This document shows positions 42,093 through 52,619 of a DNA stretch of 64,000 bases, one piece after another. How positions within the stretch are numbered: position 1 is the stretch's first letter; each line of letters opens with the position of its first letter. Source of the stretch: Cercophora sp. LCS_1 (Eukaryota; Ascomycota; Sordariomycetes; Sordariales; Lasiosphaeriaceae); the NCBI GenBank assembly GCA_036250225.1, contig JAPZLL010000049.1:1-64000 (forward strand). The letters are read 5' to 3'. The notes below the pieces were generated by a model. That model saw nothing but the letters and a program-made list of their open reading frames with translations. It was not told the DNA's origin and made no database searches. Both the position numbers and the translations under genes were made by a program.

Positions 42093-44506
42093 ATGGACCC
42101 AAAAAACAACAAAAGCGGCGAGTTGGAGCGGAGGATATCGACGAGGAACTCGGTCCGTATCTCGATCACTGGAGCAGATGACGACTTCGATGTCGCGGGT
42201 TTGGTTTCAGACGGCTTCAGACCAACACAATCAGGCTTGGGGTTGGAACCGCCATCGCCCTCCATCTCGGCGGCCTCATCTTCGTCCTCAACCGCTCATG
42301 CCGATCGACCAGAAACCCCGTCGAGTTTAGGCGATGCGCCCAGCCGGCCGTCGAGCGTGTCCAAATCCCACAGACCACAGGAATCTTTTGCGCTGCGCCA
42401 TGATGGTGGAATGGGGCCAATTGAGGAGTCATCCGCGCTGACGCGAACCTCGAGTCTCTCGACTGAGTCCACGGCCTACATGCCATCAGCTGAAAGCCCA
42501 TACCAAGGGCCCTCCGGCCCGTCGCATCCGTACGATCTGTATCCCCAGAACGTAAGGATGGCAAGGACGATGAGCATGACGACTTCGTCCACCGAACCCG
42601 TTTCAGAGTCATCATACAACGGGCCAAGAGCACCAGCCCATCCGTACAACTTATATCCCCAGGACACTATCGCTGAATCGGGCGCCGTGGCCGTAGCCCC
42701 TATTCCCCTTGGCTTTCGCGGTCTTCCAGACCGGTATCAACGGCGGATAGGTGCCGAGGGAGAGGAAATCGCCGATATTATAGGCCCCGATGGACATACC
42801 GAACAACTACCCCCATACACCAGATATCCCGATGAAGCATACGCCCGGAAGGTCCGGGAGGCTGGGGAAGCACCCGCAAGCACAATCGGAGCCGTGCCGA
42901 CTTCCCCAGTTGCTCCGACCCTACAGACCTCAGGGCTTCGGGCGATTCCTGGAGCTGGAGGTATTGGTCTCGCCACAAGGAATCCCGAATTTGAGTCGAT
43001 GGACGATCTCGGCTCGCCTCAGTCACGACACTCGTCTAGGAGTTTTACCTCAGATGCGAGCCATCACGAGATCAACATGGCCGCCGCCGGCATATCAGAA
43101 AAGGAGGAACCGGCGAAGCCTTGGCAAACGTGGCTGAAGCGAAGGGTGTGTGGGATAGTACCGCTGTGGTCAATCTTCCTGACAGCTGTGGTCCTTCTCT
43201 TAATGGGGATAATCCTCGGCTCAGTAATCGGGTCCTTCATGGTGAAACAAAGACGGCCACCACGAAAAGAAGGGAACCAGTACGTCGTGACTATTGCCAC
43301 GTGTGTTTCTGTGCTAACGTTGCACACAGGGAGCCCAATGCATCGACGGCATCGTCAACGTTTGACGCAACACCCATTCCCACTCCTACTGATTTGCCCC
43401 CTCTCCCAACAGGAAACTACTCTATTCCTCTCATGAACAGCCGGCAGATGAATGCTTGCTTCGCGGACACCACACTTGCGCAAGCTTGGCAGTGTCATCT
43501 TGTCATTCAAGGTCTTCGTCTGACCATAGACCAAACCAAGAAAGATTCACCGGGAGACTACACGGCAGCGCTAACTTGTAATACGTCCAACACCGTCGCC
43601 AACAATATCTACTCGTACGGCGAGCAGCCATTCCTCATCGACAAACCGGCTACACTAGAGCTCGTCAACGACACCTTTGATACTGGTCGGGGCCCTGCAT
43701 GGTTTCACATGATGGCCTACAACAAGACTGTCATTGTCCCGGAGAGAGCCCTCACTGTGACCAATGGCCCCGATGGGCCCAGGCTCAGGTATCGCAACGA
43801 TCGTGCTGATCGCGACCGCAAGTACCCCATTGGGTCAACCGACTTTAAGAGAAAGGGCATCATCTCGGAAGGGGCGAAACCGTGGATTTGCAACTGGCCA
43901 GAAACCTATTTGGAAGTGTTTATATACGCCCAACAGAACTCAAGCATGGGCTCCTTCAAGCCGCCCCCGCCGCCCCCGCCACCATTGACGACGCCGCCAT
44001 CATCACCACCGACGCCGACGCCGACCGCCTCGCCTCCACTAGACTGGACGGATGGAAGCAAACCATATCCAGGGACTAACCCAACAAACTGGCCAACAGG
44101 CCACCCTGAGGGTGCAGCACCTAAGACGCCGGAAGGCCCCACACCTCCAGAATCTTCGCCTACTCCGACTGAGACGCCTTCTTCATCCGAAACATACGGC
44201 CCGATTGATGCCAACGACAACTTTGCCCAGCCGCCTCCTCCATATCCAAGGGTCATCAAGATCGAGGAGAGGCACCAACACGGCCGCTCTAGACCGTCGT
44301 GCACCCAGGTCCATATCGGGGAATTTGGCGAGCGGGCAAAGCCGGTCAAGGGGCCCGACGGGAAGCCAGTCATCATCGAGATCGAAGAAGCAGCGCCGTC
44401 ACCGCCGGAGGAACGTGAGTTTCACAAGAGGTCTTTTCCGTGGTTGGCTGAGAGGGCGGACGTCGGCCCCGCCAACCAATGCAGCTGTGTATGGTTCTTA
44501 ACTTGA
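42093..44506 (+). CDS. Single-pass membrane protein with Cys-containing exposed domain
   Basis: Coding sequence join(42093..43279,43330..44506), 787 aa. The intron 43280-43329 (GTACGT, GCTAAC, CACAG) joins RPPRKEGNQ to EPNASTASSTFD. The N-terminal approx. 350 residues are Ser/Pro-rich and disordered, and carry two copies of a motif S-x-Y-x-GP-x2-P-x-HPY-x-LYPQ (residues about 136-152 and 174-190). One transmembrane helix (IVPLWSIFLTAVVLLLMGII, about 355-380) follows a basic segment. The C-terminal part has spaced Cys residues (ACFADT, WQCHL, LTCNTS, WICNWPE) and N-glycosylation sites, then a long Pro-rich stretch. The layout fits a fungal plasma-membrane protein of the DUF7820-like group (name recalled, not checked). 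An alternative last intron near 44490-44535 would change the final few residues. Confidence 0.75.
42498..42662 (+). repeat. Duplicated 17-residue HPYxLYPQ motif
   Basis: Two protein-level copies within the disordered N-terminus of the membrane protein, about 38 residues apart: SPYQGPSGPSHPYDLYPQ and SSYNGPRAPAHPYNLYPQ. The shared core is HPY-x-LYPQ. The repeat is diverged at DNA level, so it is a conserved motif rather than a recent duplication. Confidence 0.7.
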
Positions 44507-45678
44507 CGAGCCAACTATTGCTTGTTTCAACAGCAGCGTGTTTGTGCATTGGACCGGAGCAGGATGCTTAAGGGTTCTTTTGGAAATGAAAAGAAAAGCA
44601 TATAAGCCGTCTGGCTTTGGAGGTATCATCGATTTATCAGCACATATCATCGCGTCTACATTCGCTGGACTACCACAGTGGCGTTTTATGGGATTGGGTT
44701 TTTGTGCAAACATAGCACATTCGTTTGGTCGAACAGGACAAGGACTGAGCAATGGTTGTTGATTTAGATCAAGACGGCAGTTTCCGCTGATCTGATTTGT
44801 ATCTGCTTTCTTTTCGAGCTATATATTTGGTACGGGCACCCGAGATATCATTTTTCTTTTACAGATTGGGCTCGCGACGCGGTGTCACAGCGCCGAATTG
44901 GGCATTTTTGGTTCTTTTTTCTTCGTGTCAGCGTTTATATGTCGAGGAGCCAAATGGTCTGGGTGCCAAGGACTCTTGTCGTCCACAAACACCAACTGGG
45001 TTGATATTGGGTCGAATGAATGGATGAGTAACGGGGTCGATTGACAGGTATGAAATGGACGCGGGAATACGTATTATTAGATAGGAGGCCGCGAGTGTGT
45101 GTAGCTATAGCGAGAATCGAGAAAGTATAAACTATCATTGACGGCTCGATAGTGGATTCGCGCCCATGTTTGATCACGAAACAGATGCTCCATCACAAAG
45201 GAGGACAGGATACTTCGGAAGGGGGCAACCGAGTCCTTGACAAGATATACAGCACACACGACAAAATCAAGGGACATTCACCCATTGAAAAGGAATATGT
45301 CTAGGATCCCAATGCATCACTTAACATTTGAATGTCCGAAGATATCGTCAAAGGCGTTGTGCTTTTCTGTTAATGCCTATTGGGATTTCCAATAGCCAGC
45401 CATCCAGGCCACTGCAGGTGTCACCAACGGGGTTCGGTGTGCCGGATTTCGTTGCTGCTTTAGCAGGTAATCCTCTCCCAGCAGAGAAATACTTCTCTAA
45501 CCCTTCTGGTGGGCTGTTGATCAGATAGAAACCCAAGAGGAAACCTCCTTGAAGCCCCATCAGCTGAAGTAGACATTAGCCCGCCAATCTGTCTTCGCCG
45601 ACATTGTAGAGGCAGGCGAGACAGCGTTCGCAAAAGAGAACCAGGGGTATCTTCGACTTCATAAACTACTCCTCCGCC
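44507..45678. other. Intergenic, convergent 3' ends
   Basis: About 1.2 kb between the membrane-protein gene and the CCDC174-like gene, relatively T-rich in the middle. It likely contains 3' UTRs. No gene was recognised. Confidence 0.5.
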
Positions 45679-46707
45679 TCAAGTCCTATCAACAAGATCT
45701 TTCCCCAGCCCGTCCAGAAAGCTATCCGCTAGCTTCTTCGCCCTCTTTTCCTCCATGACCCTCCTCCTCTCCTCGATCTGCTTCCGCCTCGCCTCAATCT
45801 CGCTCTTCCTCGTCGCCATTTTATCCTCTTTTTCCTTCCTCAGTTCCTCCGTCCTCTTCCTCTCAGCCTCCAACGCCGCCATCTCCTTCTGCCTCGTCTC
45901 CTCGTCCTTACTAAACTGATAGAACCCCACCCCCTTGGTCCGAATCTCCTTGTCCGCCCGGTAATGCTCCGCCTCAGGCGGCGTAGCACTCCGATCCCTC
46001 TTCCTCGCAAGCGCCTCCATAGCCGCCTCGTCCCTCGCCACAAACGCCTCGGCCTGCACCGTGTCTCCCACAATCAGATTCTCCGGGGCCTTGGGCCGTG
46101 CCGACATGCGCTCCAGCTCCGCCGCCGACGCCTGGCCCCGTGCTATGTGCCGCTCATACCGTATCTTCTCGGCGCGCGTCCCCCCCCGGAGTCGCCCAAA
46201 CTCGTCTTCCCACTCGACAATCTCCGTGTCGACGTTGTCCGAGTCTTCGTCGGACGAGGAAGAGTGGAGGTCAGGGTGGGTTTGGTCCTGCGCTTCGGCC
46301 CACTTGCGGTCAAAGTCCACCAGGCTGTTTTCGCGGCCTACGTAGTCGCCTCGTTGCATTGAGGCGTATAGACGGGCTTTGGCTTCCATTTTGCGTCGGG
46401 CGTGCGCGAGGGTTGCTTTTTCGTCTTCGGTGCCGAGGGGGGATTTGAGGGAGAGTTTTGTGGAGGGTGCTGGTTTCCTGGCATCGTTGCGCTTTACTTT
46501 GACGGCTGAGAGCTCGGTTGCTTGGTTCTTGGAGGGGCGGGGACGGGTGGAGGATGGGGCGGTGGTTTGGGCGGCGACTAGGGAGCTCAGTTGGCTTGCG
46601 AAGGCGAGGGAGCCGGATATGGGAATTTCTTTCTTTTGCTTCTTCGGGGGCGGTTGCCCGTAGAGATTTGGGTCTTGGGGCATTTTGGTCGGTTGTTTTG
46701 GATCCAT
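45679..46707 (-). CDS. CCDC174-like coiled-coil nuclear protein
   Basis: Single exon, 342 aa from the ATG at 46707. An upstream open frame lacks a better start. The N-terminus is basic and low complexity (PPPKKQKKEIPISGS, NLS-like). The middle has SLVDFDRKWAE, a Ser/Asp run and IVEWEDEFGRLRGGTRAEKI. The C-terminal block GVGFYQFSKDEETRQKEM plus a long Arg/Glu/Lys helix is the signature of the CCDC174 (DUF4078) family. Human CCDC174 is nuclear and linked to the exon junction/RNA-splicing machinery; the fungal role is not established. The gene diverges from the small membrane-protein gene at 47264 with 556 bp between start codons. Confidence 0.8.
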   Translation of the reverse strand: MDPKQPTKMPQDPNLYGQPPPKKQKKEIPISGSLAFASQLSSLVAAQTTAPSSTRPRPSKNQATELSAVKVKRNDARKPAPSTKLSLKSPLGTEDEKATLAHARRKMEAKARLYASMQRGDYVGRENSLVDFDRKWAEAQDQTHPDLHSSSSDEDSDNVDTEIVEWEDEFGRLRGGTRAEKIRYERHIARGQASAAELERMSARPKAPENLIVGDTVQAEAFVARDEAAMEALARKRDRSATPPEAEHYRADKEIRTKGVGFYQFSKDEETRQKEMAALEAERKRTEELRKEKEDKMATRKSEIEARRKQIEERRRVMEEKRAKKLADSFLDGLGKDLVDRT

Positions 46708-47263
46708 GATGGTTTGTGGTCGTTTTGGGTATCGTTGGTTGAGGGATCGCGAATCAACTTGGAGTTTTGAGTGACGAGGGGCAGTGCGTCGCGGATGCGC
46801 CTCGCCGCACTGTGCATTCCCAAGCAGGGGATCCCTGCCCCTGTCGGCTCTTGGCTTCGGTGGGTCTCCTCCGTCATGTGGGAGCTGGCAGGGAACTTGC
46901 TTGGTGTCTTTTTGAGTTCGGATGAGCCAAGCAGCTCTCCATCCCTGGCTCACCCTCAATCCACCACGGCGGCGCCCTCCCTCGTCCCCGACTCCCACCT
47001 GTCCCCCCCTCCTCCGTCGTTTGCTTTCCCTGGCTCGACAAATCGCCCTGATGGAAGTTTATTTTGCCGAACGCATCATGAACAGCTTCGACTGGCATCT
47101 GAAGAGTTAGCTTTACACAACCCACGCGAGCTTCCGCTCCTGCTCCCGTTGCGCCCTGCGCCCTCCCAGACCCATCCATATCTTTCAACGCCTGATTAAA
47201 CTCGGGGCACACAGTCGCGATTATCTTTGCTCGATACAAGCTGCGCATCCGGACAACGTCAAC
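46708..47263. promoter_or_regulatory. Bidirectional promoter region
   Basis: 556 bp between the divergent CCDC174-like gene and the small membrane-protein gene. It is C/T-rich near 46980-47040. No specific binding site was identified. Confidence 0.45.
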
Positions 47264-47617
47264 ATGGAGGACGTGGCCGACCCGACCAGTTGGTACCGCT
47301 GGTTCACCCAGTTGAGCATCATCGCGCCGGAATACCACTATATCCTCCGCATGATATCTTGGTTCTTCGTAAGGACGGCTTCCTAATAACGTTAAATCTC
47401 CCTAATGCGGTGTTAGATTACCCTTGCCCTCATCCCCATTGTCCCGATTATGGGACTAGTCATCTACGACTTGACGCTCTGGTTGTGCAGGCTCGTCGGC
47501 GCCTCCTACACCGAGTCTAGGCAGCGAGAAACAGATGCGAAGAGAGTGTCGGCGCACCGAAATACTTCCACAAGCGACGAACCGAGTCGGAAAGGTGTCG
47601 AAAAGGGAGGGACATAG
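47264..47617 (+). CDS. Small two-exon membrane protein
   Basis: Coding sequence join(47264..47368,47417..47617), 101 aa. The start context is CAACATGG. The intron (47369-47416) has GTAAGG and GTTAG; it joins MISWFF to ITLALIPIVPIMGLVIYDLT. The N-terminus is MEDVADPTSWYRWFTQLSII. The hydrophobic segment (about residues 32-60) could be one long or two short helices, followed by WLCRLVGASYTESRQRET and a polar, charged C-terminus. I do not recognise the family. Support comes from good splice signals, phase agreement, a coherent hydrophobic helix across the junction, and position between a divergent promoter and a convergent neighbour. It could be a small mitochondrial or ER tail-type protein; this is inference. 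Confidence 0.62.
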
Positions 47618-47728
47618 TGTTCGCTTGACAACAATTGGGCGGGAGGCACACAGGAAACACATGTGTCATGTCAAGCGTCAATTGTGTGATCCATTTTTGG
47701 GCGACCCAGGCTCTGCCTGACGTTCTTC

Positions 47729-48890
47729 TTAGGACAACTGAGAAAGCACCTTGAGAAGATCGCTCGTCACGCCCATGGCGGTGACGTCTCCACCGGCACC
47801 GGCGCCTTGGATAATCAGAGGGTTGCTCCCGTACCGCTTAGTGTAGAAGCTAATGATATTATCGCTTCCCTTGAGCGCCGCGATAGGGTGAGACCGATCG
47901 AATTTCTCCAGTCCGACCTTCACCTGCTTGGATGCCACGTCGATGCTCCCAACGAAGCGAACAACCTTGCCCTCTCTTTCCGCCTCGGCCTTGGTCTCCT
48001 CCATCTGCGAGTCAAACTGGGGGAGCTTCTCGAGGAACTCATCACCGCTAGCGACAGACTCAAGCTCCTTGGGGATAAGACTTTGGACCGGGAAGGCTGT
48101 AGGGGACTCGACCTCCAAGCCGGCAAGACGGGCCAGGATGGTGAGCTTACGAGCAACATCCAGTCCGTTCAAGTCGTCTCGCGGGTCGGGCTCTGTGTAG
48201 CCCAGCTCCTTGGCCTTCTTGACTTCGGCCGACCAGTTGCCACCAGATCCAGAGGTCGGGGCGAAAGAGTTGAACAGGAACGACATGGTGCCGCTGAAGA
48301 CGCCTTCGATCTTGGTGACCTCGTCACCAGTATTCACGAGGTCGTTCAGGGTCGAGATGACGGGCAGCCCGGCGCCAACGGACGACTCGTGGAAGACGCG
48401 AGCGCCGGACTGGGCGCTGGCATTGAAGATGTCCTGCCACAGCTTGTACGACCCCGAGAAAGCCTTCTTGTTAGGGGTGACGATGTTGATACCGCGACTG
48501 AGGAAGAGGGGGTAGGCGTCAGCGACATCCTGGGAGCTGGTGTTGTCAACAATGACAGCCTTGGAGGTGGAGGCGTTCAGGTAGTCGGCCAGGGCAGAGG
48601 GGCTGAGCGGGGCATCGGAAGAGGATGACAGAGTCGATACCGCAGAGGAGGTGCCGATCGGGGCGTAGTCCTTGCTGTAGAGCGCCTTCTTGCTTGTGCT
48701 GATGTAGACAAGGGACAGCTTGGGATCGGGACGGCGCTGGGCGAGCCACTCAAGCTGGGCGAGGAAGCACTTTCCTACCCCGCCAGCGCCTGCGCGGGAT
48801 TGCGGTTGAGTTTGCTGTCACAAGCTTACAAGGATTATGTGGGTGTTTCTTACCGATGATAGCAATGTTTACCTGTCGCGCTGAAGCCAT
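47729..48890 (-). CDS. hom6: Homoserine dehydrogenase
   Basis: Coding sequence complement(join(47729..48789,48854..48890)), 365 aa. It reduces aspartate semialdehyde to homoserine with NAD(P)H, the branch point to threonine and methionine, in the cytosol. The first exon is 37 nt. The intron 48790-48853 (GTAAGA to GCAG) splits the nucleotide-binding loop, giving IAIIGAGGVGKCFLAQLEW at residues 9-27. Other landmarks are GINIVTPNKKAFSG, HESSVGAGLPVISTLNDLV, IEGVFSGTMSFLFNSF and the catalytic stretch DPRDDLNGLDVARKLTILAR. The length is close to yeast Hom6 (359). There is no regulatory ACT domain, as in fungi. The neighbour trm8 is divergent, with 290 bp between start codons. Confidence 0.95.
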
Positions 48891-49180
48891 TGTTCCAAGG
48901 ACTGCCGAGTTGTCTGTGATGCTGCAGTTAAAGGAGCTCAAGATCGCGGGGTCAACTGAAAATGTCGCCATGTGGTGACCGATAGCGGGGCACCCCCCTG
49001 TCACTGCAAGGTTGCTGCACCGAAATTCTATAGCCCCACCCGCGGCAAGACTCAACCACAGGGGTATCTATTTCTCTATGCGCTACACTCAACTAACGAA
49101 GTTCTCACAGGTGACAAATATTCGGACGTTTCACTCAACTTTTTACGTTGTCAACCGCAACTCAAGCCAACCACACAAAA

Positions 49181-50155
49181 ATGGCGCCCACGAAGAATAA
49201 GCGACAGAAGCGCGAAGAGTACCGAGCTGCTCTTCGGGAAGATGGAGTGGCCGAGCTTCCGCGAAAGAAGTTTTATCGCCAACGAGCCCATGCCAACCCG
49301 TTTTCCGACCATCAACTCATATAGTAGGGTCATTTTTGCCAGTCTCTGACGCTCAAGTTTGCTAATGAACTCAAGTCCCCCAACCCCAGAGCAGATGGAC
49401 TGGTCCTCTCTCTATCCAGATTATGTCGTCGAGGACGAATCAATGGAGCAGGATGAGCCAACGGCTGAGGCGTTGGACCAGTCACTCCAGCCAGTCAGGC
49501 CAAAACGGCTCAGCAAAGACGTGGAAGTTGCAGACATTGGGTGCGGCTTTGGAGGCTTGACCATTGCCCTCGCACCCATGATGCCCGATACGTTGATACT
49601 AGGTACTGACAAGAGGCAATCGCGGTTGTGGACTGTGATACTAATGGAGCTGCAGGACTGGAAATCCGCGTGTCGGTGACTCAGTTTGTCGAGGATAGGA
49701 TTAAGGCGCTCAGGGCGCAGAGCCAAGAGAAGGGACTGTACCGTAATGCCGGCGTGCTGCGAGCCAACACGATGAAGTTCCTCCCTAACTTTTTCAAAAA
49801 GGGGCAGCTCTCCAAGATCTTCATCTGCTTCCCCGACCCGCATTTCAAGGCACGGAAGCACAAGCAGCGCATCGTCTCGACCACTCTCAACTCCGAATAC
49901 GCATATGTGATGCGCCCGGGTGGAATCGTGTACACCATCACCGATGTTCCCGACCTGCACGCATGGATGGTGCAGCATTTCGAGGCCCACCCGTCGTTCG
50001 AGCGCGTATCAGAGGAGGAGCAAGAGACGGACCCCTGTGTGAATGTGATGCGGACAGAGACTGAGGAAGGCAAAAAAGTAGAGAGAAATAAGGGGCAGAA
50101 GCACGTGGCCCTATTCAGGCGGTTGGAAGACCCACCATATGACGCCGTAGCTTAG
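49181..50155 (+). CDS. trm8: tRNA (guanine-N7)-methyltransferase, catalytic subunit Trm8
   Basis: Coding sequence join(49181..49323,49376..49602,49656..50155), 289 aa. It forms m7G46 in tRNA together with Trm82. Exon 1 encodes MAPTKNKRQKREEYRAALRE and ends DHQLIY. Exon 2 continues PPTPEQMDWSSLYPDY and holds the SAM motif VADIGCGFGGLTIALAP. Exon 3 begins LEIRVSVTQFVEDRIKALR and contains FPDPHFKARKHKQR, the family hallmark. Introns 49324-49375 and 49603-49655 have consistent phases. An acidic linker in exon 2 (EDESMEQDEPTAEALDQ) is a fungal-type insertion. The C-terminus carries KNKGQKHVALFRR-like residues typical of the family. Confidence 0.94.
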
Positions 50156-50156
50156 G

Positions 50157-50192
50157 GAGTGAGTGAGTGAGTGGGTCGGTCGGTCGGTCGGT
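50157..50192. repeat. (GAGT)n/(GGTC)n tetranucleotide tract
   Basis: GAGT repeated about four times followed by GGTC repeated about four to five times, starting two bases after the trm8 stop codon and ending about 180 bp before the TOK1 start. Confidence 0.8.
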
Positions 50193-50370
50193 GATATTCG
50201 ATAATGAGATATCAACATGCAGGAAACGGGGCCTCGCCTTTGTCTGCAGGCATGATCGGAATGACGATGGACGTGACAAAGCAACATTCCAGGAATGTAA
50301 AACCATCAGATCCGTTCTGTCGCACGTCCTTGGAAATACCGACATAAATGGCCGATGTCCGGTGACCAGG

Positions 50371-52515
50371 ATGAACGACGCCAGCGGGGAACGGGTGGAC
50401 GAGCACGTCCGCGTCGTTGAAGGTGGATCAGACAAGACACCCAACAACATTGATAATGAGCGACACCCCCATCTGAACCCGAGTCGCTGGTGGTTCGCAT
50501 CATCAGCTTTCCCGCTGATTGCAGGTACGCTTGGCCCGGTTGCGTCGGCCTTCAGTATTTGCGCCCTGGTCAAGCCATGGAGGCAGTTTTACCCACCTGG
50601 CGTCGACATCGACACCGCGACTTATATCCCCGACCCGATCTGGCTCACCATTCTCAATGGCATCCAACTGGCGATTGCCGTCATATCCAACATGGCGTTA
50701 CTTCTTAACATGACGCGTCGACTGCGCTTCGCGATTGCCCAGCCCGTCACCATCATCGGGTGGTACATCTCGTCCGTTCTCCTGATAGGGCTCGTTGCCA
50801 CCGCTGACGGGCCGCTAGTCCTGCAGCCGGAGGAAGAGTATATCTGGAGCCAGGCATGGTACTATGCCATGTACTCGAGCATACTCTACTTCGTGGTTGC
50901 TTCTCTGATGGTGGTAACCTTTCTTGGTGCTCAGACGGGCCACTACACCAAGGACTTCATCCTTACATCAAGCCAGCGCACCTTGATGCTCCAGACCATC
51001 ATGTTTCTCGTCTACCTTTTACTCGGCGCCCTAGCATTCTCAAACATAGAAGGCTGGAACTATCTGGACGCTGTTTACTGGAGTGCTGTTACCCTGTTCA
51101 CTGTTGGTTTCGGCGACTTTTACGCCACGACGACTCTCGGCCGGGCTCTCCTCATGCCCTTCTCACTCGTCGGTATTATCAGCCTTGGTCTTGTAATTGG
51201 CTCCATCCGAAGCTTGGTGCTTGAGCGCGGAAAGAGGCGATTCGACGCCCGCATCATCGAGAAGAAACGCCGCCAAATGCTCAGACGCATGACGTCCAAG
51301 GGCAAGGATGACATACTTGTTCCCATTCAGCCCAGCGACGACCAGTCAGTAACAACCAGCCCCACCGAGTTCGAGCGCAGACGGGAGGAGTTCAAGCTCA
51401 TGCGCAAAATCCAGGACATGGCAGACCGACGACGGCGTTGGTACTCGGTCACTATTTCCGGCTCAACATGGCTCACCCTCTGGCTTGTCGGAGCAAAGAT
51501 ATTCCAAGAGTGTGAGGAGCCATACCAAGGCTGGTCCTACTTTGATGGCTTCTACTTTAGTTTCGTCAGTCTAACAACGATCGGATACGGCGACATGACG
51601 CCCGTCAGCAACGGTGGCAAAAGCTTTTGGGTGTTCTGGGCTCTCCTCGCCCTTCCGACTACCACAGTCCTCATCTCCAACGCCGGTGACACTATTGTCC
51701 GTGGAATCCGCGATGCTACGGATCAAATTGCCACAGTAACCATCCTACCCGGCGAGCAAGGCTTCAAAAAGGACCTCAAAAGGCTTCTCCGCACCCTTTC
51801 CTTTGGCAAGTTATTTGAAGAAGAGATCGAGGAGGCACCGCCCGGTTTTCTCGGTGACGCCCAACGAGCAGACTACCGCTCCGACGAAGACGAGGAAGAA
51901 ATACTAGATCAAGGAGAAGATGAACTCGCAGCCCAAAGCGGCCCCGTGCGTGCAGCCAAAGATCGCGAAGACGTCGAAGAAGGTGTCGACCAGAGACGAG
52001 TCCCGGGCAACACAAAAGTTGAAACCCGACCTTCTCCATTTCCTACATCCCTCCCCAAGTTTGTCCACGCTCCTTCTATGCCTCGTCAAACCCTCCCAAC
52101 CATCCCGTCCCATCGAGCGGACTACCATCTCCTTTTGATAGAAGAGATCGGCCGCGTCATGCAGCATCTCAAGAGCACGCCACCTAGGAAATACACGTTT
52201 CTCGAGTGGGCGTGGTACCTCCGGTTGATAGGCGAGGACGAAAGTCAAGCCGACAAGCATCGGAAGGCACATTCGCATCAACATCCCCGAGGCCACAGGC
52301 TGCGAGGTCGGAAGGGAGCACGCGAGCAAAAGGCCAAGGACAAGGAAGAAGATGTGGCGGAATTGCAACATATAGACTCGTGGTCCTGGGTTGGAAGTCG
52401 CAGCCCGCTGATGGATTCACGGGAGGAAGCCGAATGGATTCTCGAGAAGCTCACGAAACGATTGACAGAAGAATTGAGATCTACCGGGCGGAAGAAGAGC
52501 ATTGCGCGAGAGTAA
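50371..52515 (+). CDS. tok1: Two-pore outward-rectifier potassium channel TOK1
   Basis: Single exon, 714 aa from the first in-frame ATG (the frame stays open about 68 codons upstream without one). It is a plasma-membrane K+ channel with eight transmembrane segments and two pore loops, a layout specific to fungi. Pore 1 has TVGFGDF (about 244-250) and pore 2 has TTIGYGDMTP (about 402-411). TM segments 1-4 precede pore 1 (for example AFPLIAGTLGPVASAFSIC, TIIGWYISSVLLIGLVAT). A cytoplasmic Arg/Lys-rich loop separates the pores. The C-terminus (about 470-714) is long, acidic and basic in blocks, as in carboxy-tail-gated TOK channels. The gene lies only 215 bp after trm8 on the same strand and converges with the ABC transporter 104 bp away. 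Confidence 0.93.
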   Translation: MNDASGERVDEHVRVVEGGSDKTPNNIDNERHPHLNPSRWWFASSAFPLIAGTLGPVASAFSICALVKPWRQFYPPGVDIDTATYIPDPIWLTILNGIQLAIAVISNMALLLNMTRRLRFAIAQPVTIIGWYISSVLLIGLVATADGPLVLQPEEEYIWSQAWYYAMYSSILYFVVASLMVVTFLGAQTGHYTKDFILTSSQRTLMLQTIMFLVYLLLGALAFSNIEGWNYLDAVYWSAVTLFTVGFGDFYATTTLGRALLMPFSLVGIISLGLVIGSIRSLVLERGKRRFDARIIEKKRRQMLRRMTSKGKDDILVPIQPSDDQSVTTSPTEFERRREEFKLMRKIQDMADRRRRWYSVTISGSTWLTLWLVGAKIFQECEEPYQGWSYFDGFYFSFVSLTTIGYGDMTPVSNGGKSFWVFWALLALPTTTVLISNAGDTIVRGIRDATDQIATVTILPGEQGFKKDLKRLLRTLSFGKLFEEEIEEAPPGFLGDAQRADYRSDEDEEEILDQGEDELAAQSGPVRAAKDREDVEEGVDQRRVPGNTKVETRPSPFPTSLPKFVHAPSMPRQTLPTIPSHRADYHLLLIEEIGRVMQHLKSTPPRKYTFLEWAWYLRLIGEDESQADKHRKAHSHQHPRGHRLRGRKGAREQKAKDKEEDVAELQHIDSWSWVGSRSPLMDSREEAEWILEKLTKRLTEELRSTGRKKSIARE

Positions 52516-52619
52516 TACATGATAATAATTTTACCATCTAATATCAACATTACATGTCCTTTACAAGATCTTATTTTCCCATCCCATATACAAAAGATAC
52601 CCATAAAGAAGCTCCATCT

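Noticed and set aside
47807..48628. 273-codon plus-strand open frame
   Set aside because: It is antisense to homoserine dehydrogenase, whose conserved motifs and splice phase are clear.
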